The position numbers were made by a program, and so were the translations under genes. From an uncultured Bacteroidales bacterium (GTDB lineage Bacteria > Bacteroidota > Bacteroidia > Bacteroidales > Bacteroidaceae), in assembly GCA_902772585.1 (NCBI GenBank), contig CACYBB010000023.1:1-64000 (forward strand): DNA of 64,000 bases, in the 5' to 3' direction. Shown here in pieces: positions 19,359 to 26,646 of the stretch. Every line of letters starts with the position of its first letter. Within the stretch, counting starts at the first letter, position 1. A model generated the notes under the pieces. The model made no database searches and had not been told where the DNA came from. It saw only the letters and a list, made by a program, of their open reading frames with translations.

Positions 19359-19438
19359 GGAACACTTAAGTAAAACTTCCGAAACAGTTAAGTGATGGTT
19401 GAGAAACGCTTAACTAAAACTTTCGAAATACTTAAGTG
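19359..19438. repeat. Two diverged copies of a TTAAGT-containing unit
   Basis: 19359-19394 and 19401-19438 share the pattern CTTAAsTAAAACTTyCGAAA..sTTAAGTG. The region 19140-19540 otherwise shows no gene. Confidence 0.5.
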
Positions 19439-19539
19439 TTTGTTTTATGTTTCGACTGGCACATCCGAAATTACCAGAATTAGCTAACTATCGTGCGCGA
19501 ATAGGGTGACGCATCGCCAAAGTCAGCTGAACATCGACC

Positions 19540-19596
19540 CTGCTGTGGTTCTGGGAGTGTGAGAAAGTGATCAGTAGAACAGACCCCGTGATTCCT
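19540..19596 (+). repeat. Direct repeat flanking the CPBP gene, left copy
   Basis: Reads CTGCTGTGGTTCTGGGAGTG, then GTGATCAGTAGAAC and CCCCGTGATTCC. The right copy is at 20588-20642; a more diverged third copy is at about 19110-19158. It overlaps the stop codon of the CPBP gene. Confidence 0.6.
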
Positions 19597-20401
19597 TTGT
19601 GCGCTGCCTTTTTTCACTGAATATCCAAATCAAAACAGCCAAAAATGTTACACAGAATACACATACCAGACCAATCTTCAGACCACTTGAAGCAAATAGT
19701 TCTTTCGAATATATGAAGTTGGATAAGTTAGCACATATATGAGCGATTATACAGAGCCACAGTGATCTGTATTTATACATCAACAATCCGAAGATCAATC
19801 CCATTATTGCTGCACCTGCAACAAGTATGATTCCTCCAGCCATAAAATGCATCAAACCAAACAAAACAGCGCTGACAATTATTGCTACAATAGGTTTTAG
19901 TTCCTTTTCGATGCGGGTATAAACGATTCCTCTTAAGGCTACCTCTTCAGCAGCAGGCGCAATAACAAGAAGATTAAGAACCATAAATATTGTCCCCATA
20001 TAAGGCACCATAGACGAATAGTATTGTGCCGAATCAGTTATCAGCCTTGAATTCTCAATGTCCGCATTTAGTGTCAAAAGGGAAAACAAGCTTGATAATG
20101 AAAATGACAACAGACACGCTTTTATAAGATCTCGAAAAGCAAAGCTGTTCAGCTTCCATTCTTTCCTGATATCTTTCTTCGGGATCTTAAACAATAAGTA
20201 TAAGAACAAAACGGTTAGCAGTCCTGAAACTATAGTCATGCCCAGGATATTCTTATTCGCGAAGTCTTCTATCTGAGTCTGGCCAGCGATACCCATGCCG
20301 GCTGCAATCTGAACGATCACAATAGACAATACGACTTGAATAGCTATGGTAAATACCATATATAACAGGAAATATCCTATTCCTCTAAGTAACCCCTTCA
20401 T
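19571..20401 (-). CDS. CPBP-family intramembrane metalloprotease
   Basis: 276 residues, about 7-8 transmembrane segments. The CPBP/ABI signature is complete: EEVALRG (Glu152, Glu153, Arg157), HFMAG (His185) and a third motif HICANLSNF. CPBP proteins are membrane proteases or scaffolds; some protect against bacteriocins and others occur in defence and signalling. The last dozen residues are encoded in a repeat (19540-19596), and a second copy lies 5' of the gene, so the gene looks like a cassette between direct repeats. Promoter at 20471-20480. Confidence 0.9.
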   Translation of the reverse strand: MKGLLRGIGYFLLYMVFTIAIQVVLSIVIVQIAAGMGIAGQTQIEDFANKNILGMTIVSGLLTVLFLYLLFKIPKKDIRKEWKLNSFAFRDLIKACLLSFSLSSLFSLLTLNADIENSRLITDSAQYYSSMVPYMGTIFMVLNLLVIAPAAEEVALRGIVYTRIEKELKPIVAIIVSAVLFGLMHFMAGGIILVAGAAIMGLIFGLLMYKYRSLWLCIIAHICANLSNFIYSKELFASSGLKIGLVCVFCVTFLAVLIWIFSEKRQRTKESRGLFY

Positions 20402-20470
20402 TCTTTAATCCCCGTATTAATTAAAACAGTTGATTATCATAACAAATCCCACTACCATCTGTGTTTCCGC

Positions 20471-20480
20471 AGCAAAGGTA
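20471..20480 (-). promoter_or_regulatory. Promoter -7 box of CPBP gene
   Basis: Minus-strand TACCTTTGCT, 70 bp before the ATG. Confidence 0.6.
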
Positions 20481-20524
20481 CAACAAATAGTTGAGATAAT
20501 TTGCAGGTTTTCACGGAAAATCGC

Positions 20525-20744
20525 TATCTTTGCAAAAAATATGATGACTGAAGACGGTTATGGCAAGGGACTGGCACCTGCCATCTTCTGCTGTGGTGCA
20601 GGGACTGTGAGAAGTGATCAGTGGAACCGTCCCCGTGATCCACCGACATCATAGAGGCTCTGAAAGCCGACACCGACCTATTCCGCGATGGTGCTGAGCA
20701 GAACGACGACCTCACCATGCTGGCCATCCGTGTGAGCAGATCAT
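20525..20744 (+). pseudogene. Gene remnant: promoter, repeat and C-terminal tail of a SpoIIE/PP2C phosphatase
   Basis: TATCTTTGCA (20525-20534) is followed by ATGATG and a short frame (MTEDGYGKGLAPAIF) that runs into the dispersed repeat (20588-20642) and soon stops. Behind the repeat, a separate frame reads IIEALKADTDLFRDGAEQND then DLTMLAIRV, which is the C-terminal end of a PP2C/SpoIIE phosphatase (compare EQSDDLTMMA in the gene at 11484). The catalytic body is missing. Confidence 0.6.
20588..20642 (+). repeat. Direct repeat flanking the CPBP gene, right copy
   Basis: CTGCTGTGGTGCAGGGACTG, then GTGATCAGTGGAACCG and TCCCCGTGATCC; about 80% identical to 19540-19596. Confidence 0.6.
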
Positions 20745-20752
20745 CTGGCTTG

Positions 20753-20823
20753 ACGGCAACAACCTAAAGGTCCGCGGCTATGTCGCCATGTTCTACGAAA
20801 CCCAAACGTGGACAAAAAAGTAA
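20753..20823 (+). pseudogene. DUF2147 3'-end remnant, copy 2 of the 71-bp direct repeat
   Basis: Encodes LDGNNLKVRGYVAMFYETQT then WTKK-stop, the C-terminus of a DUF2147 domain. It joins directly to the phosphatase tail at 20744. Two mismatches to 18633-18703. Confidence 0.6.
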
Positions 20824-20874
20824 CGACATTTGGGAAGTTTCGAAATTATTACCTTAGGACCAAATCTAAAATCG

Positions 20875-21834
20875 TCATAAATCCTCCTTTGTTATTATAC
20901 CTAATCGTTGTTCCTCTTCTAAATGCACATCAGGAGGCAATACGGAATACAAATCATCTGCTGATATTCCACGTATTTGACAATAATAATTTGTCTCATC
21001 ATCTGTAGCTGACCTATACTTCTCAAAGTCAAGCTCTCCAAATGATATTATCTTGTACTCTTTAGCTTCTTGGGATTCCAAATCACACTTTTTAGTAATC
21101 CTAAACTGAGCAGCAGGAAAAACATTATCTGGAATAGACCAATCAGATATTGCCCCATGTCTTGCATTAGTGAATTCTGCAAAGTCCTCATCAGAAACTA
21201 ATAAAGTCTTACCGAATTTACCATGAACAAAAAGAATACTTTCTTGAAATTTTGCTGTTGCATTCCTCATTCTGATTCGAATTCTATCCCATAAAGGGTG
21301 TTCAAATGAAAGCTTGTACAAGTTCTGTTTCAAATGATAGAAAATAAACTCGTCGCTGTATTTAGTTGCTACTCTATCCCAAAAGTCCCATAATTCTTCC
21401 TTTGTAGCTGGTCTTATTTCATTATATTTAAGTTTGCGAGGATTATACAATTCTCCTTCAGAATTACCTACTTTTGCCCAACAAACAGATGCTAATATTT
21501 CATTTTTTTCTTTACCATCAACAAATCCAACTCCATGATAAAACTTGTGATAAAAACAATCACCTATTTTGAGAGAATCAAAGTTTATTCGGTCGTGAGC
21601 ATCTATATGACAGTCACGACAGAGAGTTATTAAGTCTGATTCTTCATATTCCCAAGGCTTGTGATTAGGATAATAATGAAGATGGTGAACATTCATTTCC
21701 ATCCCTTTACTTTTTTTGCGCCCACATGCTTGGCACCTGTCTTTATCACGTTTACGGATTTTTTTTTCTAATTCTAACCATCTGGGGTCTTTCAAATCCT
21801 CTTTATACTGGGCTTTATAATCTATAATTTCCAT
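20875..21834 (-). CDS. HNH endonuclease-like protein
   Basis: 319 residues. The N-terminal HNH/zinc fold has CQAC (Cys34/37), the NVHHLHYY catalytic histidines (His50/51) and LCRDCH (Cys72/75, His76). Residues about 88-150 form a second module with IGDCFYHKFYHGVGFVDG, an SH3-like element seen in various Bacteroidota proteins. The C-terminal 170 residues are unrecognised. Lone HNH proteins of this kind are often nucleases of restriction or mobile elements. It is followed on the same strand, upstream, by a HIRAN protein 10 bp away, suggesting co-transcription of 22423 to 20875. AT-rich codon use relative to the flanking core genes. Confidence 0.75.
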   Translation of the reverse strand: MEIIDYKAQYKEDLKDPRWLELEKKIRKRDKDRCQACGRKKSKGMEMNVHHLHYYPNHKPWEYEESDLITLCRDCHIDAHDRINFDSLKIGDCFYHKFYHGVGFVDGKEKNEILASVCWAKVGNSEGELYNPRKLKYNEIRPATKEELWDFWDRVATKYSDEFIFYHLKQNLYKLSFEHPLWDRIRIRMRNATAKFQESILFVHGKFGKTLLVSDEDFAEFTNARHGAISDWSIPDNVFPAAQFRITKKCDLESQEAKEYKIISFGELDFEKYRSATDDETNYYCQIRGISADDLYSVLPPDVHLEEEQRLGIITKEDL

Positions 21835-21844
21835 GTTATGTTTA

Positions 21845-22423
21845 CTATTCTTCTAGTGGTGTAGTAGTAATGTAGGCGCTACCGAAGAAGATATACTTGC
21901 CATCCTCACGGCGACGATGCAAATAACAATAGCAAGTACAGGGCAATGGCATGAACTCTCGAACTCGGTCAGTCATACCTTTTGGAACATAACCAACGTG
22001 GTGGCCATCCTCGGCAAGAATCTTAATGGCATTAGGATCATATTCATTTGTTGGTTCTTCTTCCAAACGACCTTTAAACTCGCCTGTGTACTTCATCAAG
22101 CCCTTGCGATAATTTGTGCCAGCAATATCAAATTCCAAATAATCAGGAATCATTTGGTCTTTGGGCCATACCGTGATATAACCATAGCCGTTATCGCTCG
22201 TGCAAAAATAGCGTAACGTTTCTCGCTTCTTCTTGGGCTTGTCCTTAGCCATTTCCTCTTCCATTATCTGAGCAAAACTGGGCATGGCTGGTTTTGGATC
22301 TGTAGCAGGTCTTTCTTCTATCTTCTGTTCTTCGATAGTTTGCTCGCTCTTTTTGTTATTTGCACGGCTACTGATGATAATAGCAACTATGCCTATTAGC
22401 ACAACAATTATAAATAGTGTCAT
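21845..22423 (-). CDS. Membrane-anchored HIRAN-domain protein
   Basis: 192 residues. One N-terminal transmembrane segment (about 2-19) is followed by a charged linker (to about 65) and a HIRAN-like domain (about 95-190: DIAGTNYRKGLMKYTGEF, EPTNEYDPNAIKILAEDGHH, VGYVPKG). HIRAN domains bind 3' ssDNA ends in some helicases, but stand-alone forms occur next to nucleases and in phage-related loci. Membrane anchoring is unusual for a DNA-binding role. It neighbours the HNH gene (10 bp gap). Confidence 0.75.
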   Translation of the reverse strand: MTLFIIVVLIGIVAIIISSRANNKKSEQTIEEQKIEERPATDPKPAMPSFAQIMEEEMAKDKPKKKRETLRYFCTSDNGYGYITVWPKDQMIPDYLEFDIAGTNYRKGLMKYTGEFKGRLEEEPTNEYDPNAIKILAEDGHHVGYVPKGMTDRVREFMPLPCTCYCYLHRRREDGKYIFFGSAYITTTPLEE

Positions 22424-22459
22424 ATTCCTAAGACTTAGTATTCATTTGGATTTTCCACT

Positions 22460-23341
22460 TCAATTCTTGACATGTATTTTATCCTTAAAGGTAAACATAT
22501 AGTTTCCACAGGACATAATTACATAGTTATTGAGGCTTGAGGAAATCTCAGCATTTGGTACTAAGAAAGTAAACTCGTCAAGTTCCATGCCTTCATAAAG
22601 AATACAATAAAGCAATGCAAAATTATAGTTTATATTGCTATTATATGCTTGCCTTAGATAGCTGACATTGATGCGTCTAAAATACTTGCATTGACCATTG
22701 ACATATTCTGTAATTGCTAATTTTGAGGCTCCATAATAAATCCTTGCATTGCTCATTATTTTGCTATATACTTGTGGAAAGTTTTCCTTTACATCAATAG
22801 CATCGTCACTAAGTCCGTCACTACTTTTGTAACTAATAAGGATACCGTTCTGAAACGTATATGTAAAGCCATGTGTCTCATCAGTTAAGACATTATTTAC
22901 AGCAGTTACTCCAAGAGATTTCTCAACAAAGGTCTTTCTAATACTTCTGTCTTCGACGGCACTTTTAAGATTGCTTGCAAACTCACTTGCATTTGGCTTA
23001 TATCCTGCCAAGTATTTATAAACTTCCTGCTGCGTGAGTGAAGTTTTGGTTGTATCTTTTGGAAGTATGAAGATCACTTCATTGTTAAATGCATTCAAAG
23101 CAAAGACATCCCATGCGTCATTGAAATGTATTATAACTTCACCATTTTCATAACCCAAACAACTACGGTAATAATTAATTGAACCTTTTGGACATTCTTC
23201 TGACGATTCATAATCAGATACAATGTCTGTTTTCTCATTAAATGGCACATAAGTTCCATTCTTATTGATAAGTGGATTGACTCCTGCAAATGCAACTAAT
23301 GATGTAAAAGCAGCAATGAAAAATAATAATGACTTTTTCAT
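22460..23341 (-). CDS. Secreted hypothetical protein (293 aa)
   Basis: A signal peptide (about 1-19, LVAFA) is followed by a soluble exported protein with four Cys residues scattered through it (for example EECPKGS and RSCLGYENG). No family is recognised. It lies 34 bp downstream of another secreted unknown of almost equal length (23376-24263) and upstream of the HIRAN/HNH genes on the same strand. Confidence 0.7.
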   Translation of the reverse strand: MKKSLLFFIAAFTSLVAFAGVNPLINKNGTYVPFNEKTDIVSDYESSEECPKGSINYYRSCLGYENGEVIIHFNDAWDVFALNAFNNEVIFILPKDTTKTSLTQQEVYKYLAGYKPNASEFASNLKSAVEDRSIRKTFVEKSLGVTAVNNVLTDETHGFTYTFQNGILISYKSSDGLSDDAIDVKENFPQVYSKIMSNARIYYGASKLAITEYVNGQCKYFRRINVSYLRQAYNSNINYNFALLYCILYEGMELDEFTFLVPNAEISSSLNNYVIMSCGNYMFTFKDKIHVKN

Positions 23342-23375
23342 ATTTTCTAATTCCTATGTAATAATTCTAATCTCA

Positions 23376-24263
23376 TTATTCTTTCACAGGTGGAATCTTG
23401 ATGTCAAAATCAGCATGATTATAGCGTGCTGCTACAATTCTAACATATCCGCTATTTCCTTGCAAATGCTTGAATATCTTTTTAACTTTTCCCTTCTGAC
23501 CTACAGGATTACTCATACCGCCAGCATTTCTGGTATTTAAGAAATTTCCTCCTTTGCTTTTATCTCTATCAAGCCACATGTTAAATTTCTCAATAAGTGT
23601 GTCTTGATCATCATACAATCCAACTGTGATGCTTTCACCAGAATATGAACCAGAATACTGATTATACCCAGATTCGTAATTAAAGATCCCGTTTTCACTT
23701 ATAATACGAAACTGATATTCTTCAAAGCCCCAAAAGACAAAAGATCCTTCCCCAGGTTGGTAGTATGTGTAACTGGTATAAGCTTCAATTCCTTTAAGTT
23801 CATCAGCCTTCTGTTTTGTTATCACCCATCCTGCATTGTCAGAAGAAGTGGTTTTTGCTATGGCTTTTATAGGTGAAGAAAACATTTGAACTGCAGAGAA
23901 ATCACCTTGTAAATTCATAACACGCAAATAAATAGAATCTGCGTCTTGAACAATATACATTTTACTTCCCTTGTTACTGATTCTCATTGTTACATGGGCA
24001 CCATCTCCCCATTCCACACTGTCTGAAGTTTCTTCGGTTTTAGGATCTTTCAACCAGAAACGAATAACAGAAACACTATCATTCTTTATACCTTGAAGAT
24101 TCCAAATCTTTCCTGAAGGTTTGGCTCCATTGGCTTTTTCTGTTTTAAAGAAAGTGATAGATTTACCACTGAGAGAAAAATTGTCTCCCATTTCTACATC
24201 TGTTTGTGCGATTGCAGTTCCTCCTGCTATCAGCAACCATGATAAACAAAGAACCTTTTTCAT
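23376..24263 (-). CDS. Secreted hypothetical protein (295 aa)
   Basis: A signal peptide (about 1-19, GGTAIAQ) is followed by beta-rich soluble sequence with a Gly/Tyr/Ser stretch (NYESGYNQYSGSYSG) and a WNLQGIKNDSVSVIRFWLKD segment. No family is recognised. First gene of the minus-strand run 24263-20875. It is preceded by a leader of about 195 nt with strong hairpins (24287-24357), so its expression may be controlled by RNA structure. Confidence 0.7.
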   Translation of the reverse strand: MKKVLCLSWLLIAGGTAIAQTDVEMGDNFSLSGKSITFFKTEKANGAKPSGKIWNLQGIKNDSVSVIRFWLKDPKTEETSDSVEWGDGAHVTMRISNKGSKMYIVQDADSIYLRVMNLQGDFSAVQMFSSPIKAIAKTTSSDNAGWVITKQKADELKGIEAYTSYTYYQPGEGSFVFWGFEEYQFRIISENGIFNYESGYNQYSGSYSGESITVGLYDDQDTLIEKFNMWLDRDKSKGGNFLNTRNAGGMSNPVGQKGKVKKIFKHLQGNSGYVRIVAARYNHADFDIKIPPVKE

Positions 24264-24286
24264 ACTTTATAGTTTTAAATAGAAAA

Positions 24287-24357
24287 TGCGCAGACAATCT
24301 CTACGCATCACCAAGGTTCACCACAAACCTCAAAAGCTTCATAGAAACGTCTGCGCA
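24287..24357 (-). promoter_or_regulatory. Structured 5' leader with alternative hairpins
   Basis: TGCGCAGAC (24287-24295) is complementary to GTCTGCGCA (24349-24357) over nine bases, and its first part (24288-24294) also pairs with TCTACGC (24300-24306). On the minus strand the shorter hairpin is followed by TTTTCTATTT, like a terminator. The promoter is at 24466-24475. Confidence 0.55.
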
Positions 24358-24465
24358 CATGGCGCAACGCTCTAATTGCTTTTGTTTCATGGCTCGTTTT
24401 ATCTTCGAGGTGGTGATTCGGTGATGTAAGAGCCTATGTCTTGTGTTATTTGTTCAATAACACGC

Positions 24466-24475
24466 TGCAAATATA
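24466..24475 (-). promoter_or_regulatory. Promoter -7 box of secreted-protein run
   Basis: Minus-strand TATATTTGCA, about 200 bp before the ATG at 24263. Confidence 0.6.
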
Positions 24476-24615
24476 CACATTATTTCTGAAATACAATGCA
24501 GAAAAAGTGAAAAAAGTCGCTATATGGTGGTGGAGAACGTTCTCGTGTGTCGAATGGACGTAGCTTTACGGTTGTTCGGAGTCAAGTACAGGGGGAAAGT
24601 GACTCGCTGAGACAG

Positions 24616-24705
24616 CAGGGACAGGAACCGGGTGACAGGTACGTTGACACAACCCATTCCGGTTAGAGAGAGTATTCTTCCTGAGGAACACTAGTTACAG
24701 GTACG
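24616..24705. repeat. Degenerate ACAGGTACGT repeat cluster
   Basis: ACAGGTACGT occurs at 24635 and 24696, and once more at 26368 on the other side of the AlbA_2 gene. CAGGGACAGG occurs at 24616 and 26363. Looks like debris of a repeat element on both flanks. Confidence 0.4.
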
Positions 24706-24825
24706 TTATTTATTCTTGTGAATCCAGTTTCTGAGCAGTACCGCTATGATTAATACTGCCGCTATGATAAATAGTGGTATATAACTTTCCAAGTCGTTGC
24801 AGTGTAACTTTTTCGGATTTTGCAT
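24706..24825 (-). CDS. Small membrane protein (39 aa)
   Basis: A clean frame MQNPKKLHCNDLESYIPLFI followed by IAAVLIIAVLLRNWIHKNK: an N-terminal polar part, one strong transmembrane helix of about 18 residues and a basic tail. It is divergent from the AlbA_2 regulator, with 39 bp between the start codons. No promoter is obvious. Could be a toxin-like or regulatory membrane peptide; only the composition supports it. Confidence 0.4.
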   Translation of the reverse strand: MQNPKKLHCNDLESYIPLFIIAAVLIIAVLLRNWIHKNK

Positions 24826-24846
24826 ACTTTATTGATAGAAAAGTAT

Positions 24847-24856
24847 TAATTTTGCA
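24847..24856 (+). promoter_or_regulatory. Promoter -7 box of AlbA_2 gene
   Basis: TAATTTTGCA, nine bases before the ATG at 24865. Confidence 0.6.
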
Positions 24857-24864
24857 AGCGAAAT

Positions 24865-26316
24865 ATGACAAAAGAAGAATTACAGAAGATTATAGCCATA
24901 GACGAAGGGTTCCGGATTGAATTAACCACGTCTACTGGTAACATGGATAAATTCCAAGAGGCTATCTGTGCTTTTGCTAACGACATGCCAGGCTCTGGAA
25001 AGAAGGGATATCTTCTAATTGGCGTATATGACGATGGTAAGATTAGCGGGATGAAAGTTGACGATGCGCTAATGAAACGTATCAGTGGCATTCGTTCCGA
25101 TGGCAACATACTGCCTTTGCCTGTTATGACAACGGAAAAGGTACAGACTGATGAGGGTGATGTGCTGGTTGTAGAGGTTACTCCGTCATTTGATACGCCT
25201 GTACGCTATCGAGGCAGGACGTTCATCAGGATTGGACCACGTCGTGACATCGCCAGCGCAGAAGAAGAGAGAATCCTTGCGGAACGTTGTGCTGCAAGTC
25301 TGCCAACATACGACACAAGACCATGTCGTGAAGCGACTTTAGACGATATTGATATAGACACAATCATCAAAGAGTATCTGCCTAAGGCCATCGATGCAGA
25401 AACATTGGCTACAGATAAACGTCCACTCAATGAACAGTTAGCATCCCTTCGCCTGTTCAATATGCAATGGGACTGTCCGACGTATGCAGCATTGATTATG
25501 TTTGGAAAGAATCCCAGATACTTCATGCCTGGAGCCTATATACAATTCGTTCGCTTTAAGGGCAACACAAATGGAGGTGAAATACTGAACGAACGACGCT
25601 TTGAGGGGTGTCTATACAAGATTCTGCCACAATTAGAGAACTTCATTCGTGATGGTATTGTGACCAAACGGCCTGTTCCCATCAGTATTCTGAGAGAAAA
25701 GGACGTGCAGAACTATCCCTACAAGGTACTGCGCGAGTTGATGATGAATGCTGTGATGCATCGTGACTATCAGGCGAACATGCCTACTCGACTATACCAA
25801 TATGACCATCATATAGAAATCATGAATCCTGGTGGTCTGTATGGTCAGGCTCGTCCTGAGAACTTCCCTCATGTGAATGACTATCGAAATAGTGTTCTAG
25901 CAGAGATGATGAAGAACCTGAACTACGTCAACATGTTCAATCATGGTGTAAGTGAGGTGCAAGGCTTGCTGAAAGAGAATCAAAGTCCTGCTGCCGAGTT
26001 CAATGTCAATCTTGTAACGGCTTTCAGTGTCGTCGTTCGTGAACCCAAGGACGATGACACTACCAATGTCGCAAAAGATGTCGTAAAAGATGTCGTAAAA
26101 GAATTATCTGAACGTCAGAAGATTATATTAGATTTCATTGCAGAGAATCCAACTCTTACCGCCAAGGAAATGTCGGAAAAGATGTCGGAAAAGATGTCGG
26201 AAAAGACGGGCATTGTACCGCGAACAATCCAAAGAGATTTAGCAGATCTTCAGACGAAGGGCATTATAGTGCGTGAAGGTGGTCGTAAGGAAGGTAAATG
26301 GGTTATCAAAAGTTGA
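24865..26316 (+). CDS. AlbA_2 (Schlafen AAA_4)-type putative regulator with HATPase-like and winged-helix parts
   Basis: 483 residues. The N-terminal AlbA_2 domain (about 10-125) shows FRIELTTSTGNMDKFQEAIC, GKKGYLLIGVYDDG and FIRIGPRRDIAS. The C-terminal half has the HATPase_c_4-like LRELMMNAVMHRDYQ and IEIMNPGGLYGQ; the end is a winged helix (KEMSEK...TIQRDLADLQTKGIIV). Such proteins are commonly called putative transcriptional regulators. Two runs of 12-bp in-frame repeats occur: DVVK twice or more (about 26077-26101) and MSEK three times (about 26169-26204). Length variation there keeps the frame. It is flanked on both sides by related repeat debris. Confidence 0.85.
   Translation: MTKEELQKIIAIDEGFRIELTTSTGNMDKFQEAICAFANDMPGSGKKGYLLIGVYDDGKISGMKVDDALMKRISGIRSDGNILPLPVMTTEKVQTDEGDVLVVEVTPSFDTPVRYRGRTFIRIGPRRDIASAEEERILAERCAASLPTYDTRPCREATLDDIDIDTIIKEYLPKAIDAETLATDKRPLNEQLASLRLFNMQWDCPTYAALIMFGKNPRYFMPGAYIQFVRFKGNTNGGEILNERRFEGCLYKILPQLENFIRDGIVTKRPVPISILREKDVQNYPYKVLRELMMNAVMHRDYQANMPTRLYQYDHHIEIMNPGGLYGQARPENFPHVNDYRNSVLAEMMKNLNYVNMFNHGVSEVQGLLKENQSPAAEFNVNLVTAFSVVVREPKDDDTTNVAKDVVKDVVKELSERQKIILDFIAENPTLTAKEMSEKMSEKMSEKTGIVPRTIQRDLADLQTKGIIVREGGRKEGKWVIKS
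26071..26208 (+). repeat. In-frame 12-bp coding repeats
   Basis: AAAGATGTCGTA-type units, then ATGTCGGAAAAG three times in tandem, encoding KDVVKDVVK and MSEKMSEKMSEK in the linker before the winged helix. Confidence 0.7.
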
Positions 26317-26377
26317 AAGGAAGACAATAATGACTGATGATGAAAATAGATCACGGGTGACACAGGGACAGGTACGT

Positions 26378-26420
26378 GAAGTGAACCCAGAAAGTTGGAC
26401 ACAACTTAATGGTTCACTTC
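26378..26420. repeat. 43-bp inverted repeat resembling fused IS3-type ends
   Basis: GAAGTGAACC (26378-26387) and GGTTCACTTC (26411-26420) are a perfect 10-bp inverted pair around CAGAAAGTTGGAC. TGAACCcAgAAAGTTG-like termini occur in IS3-family elements. No transposase is present. Confidence 0.4.
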
Positions 26421-26500
26421 AGTCAGATGACACCTGTGTAAAAAACAATCTCCAAAGATATAACATTTTCGTTTTTTGCATACGATATTAATAAGTAGAT

Positions 26501-26572
26501 ATCGACCATTTTTTTTATCCACATCGGAGAAAATGGTCGATAAAGCGCTCTTTGGCAGAGAAAATGGTCGAT
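26501..26572. repeat. Three copies of AAAATGGTCGAT
   Basis: Inverted copy at 26501-26512; direct copies at 26530-26541 and 26561-26572, the latter two 31 bp apart. No gene in 26317-26646. Confidence 0.6.
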
Positions 26573-26587
26573 ATTATAAAAAAGAAC

Positions 26588-26620
26588 AAAGCGAGCCGTT
26601 GATGATTAGCGGCTCGCTTT
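26588..26620 (-). terminator. Terminator downstream of the DUF6078 gene
   Basis: Perfect 11-bp stem AAAGCGAGCCG / CGGCTCGCTTT with an 11-nt loop; on the minus strand it is followed by TTTGTTCTTTTTT. Confidence 0.85.
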
Positions 26621-26646
26621 GAATTTCAAGAACTGGTATTTATCTG

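Noticed and set aside
20541-20654. Short gene directly behind a good promoter box
   Set aside because: After about 15 residues the frame enters a dispersed repeat and stops; more likely the truncated start of a lost gene.
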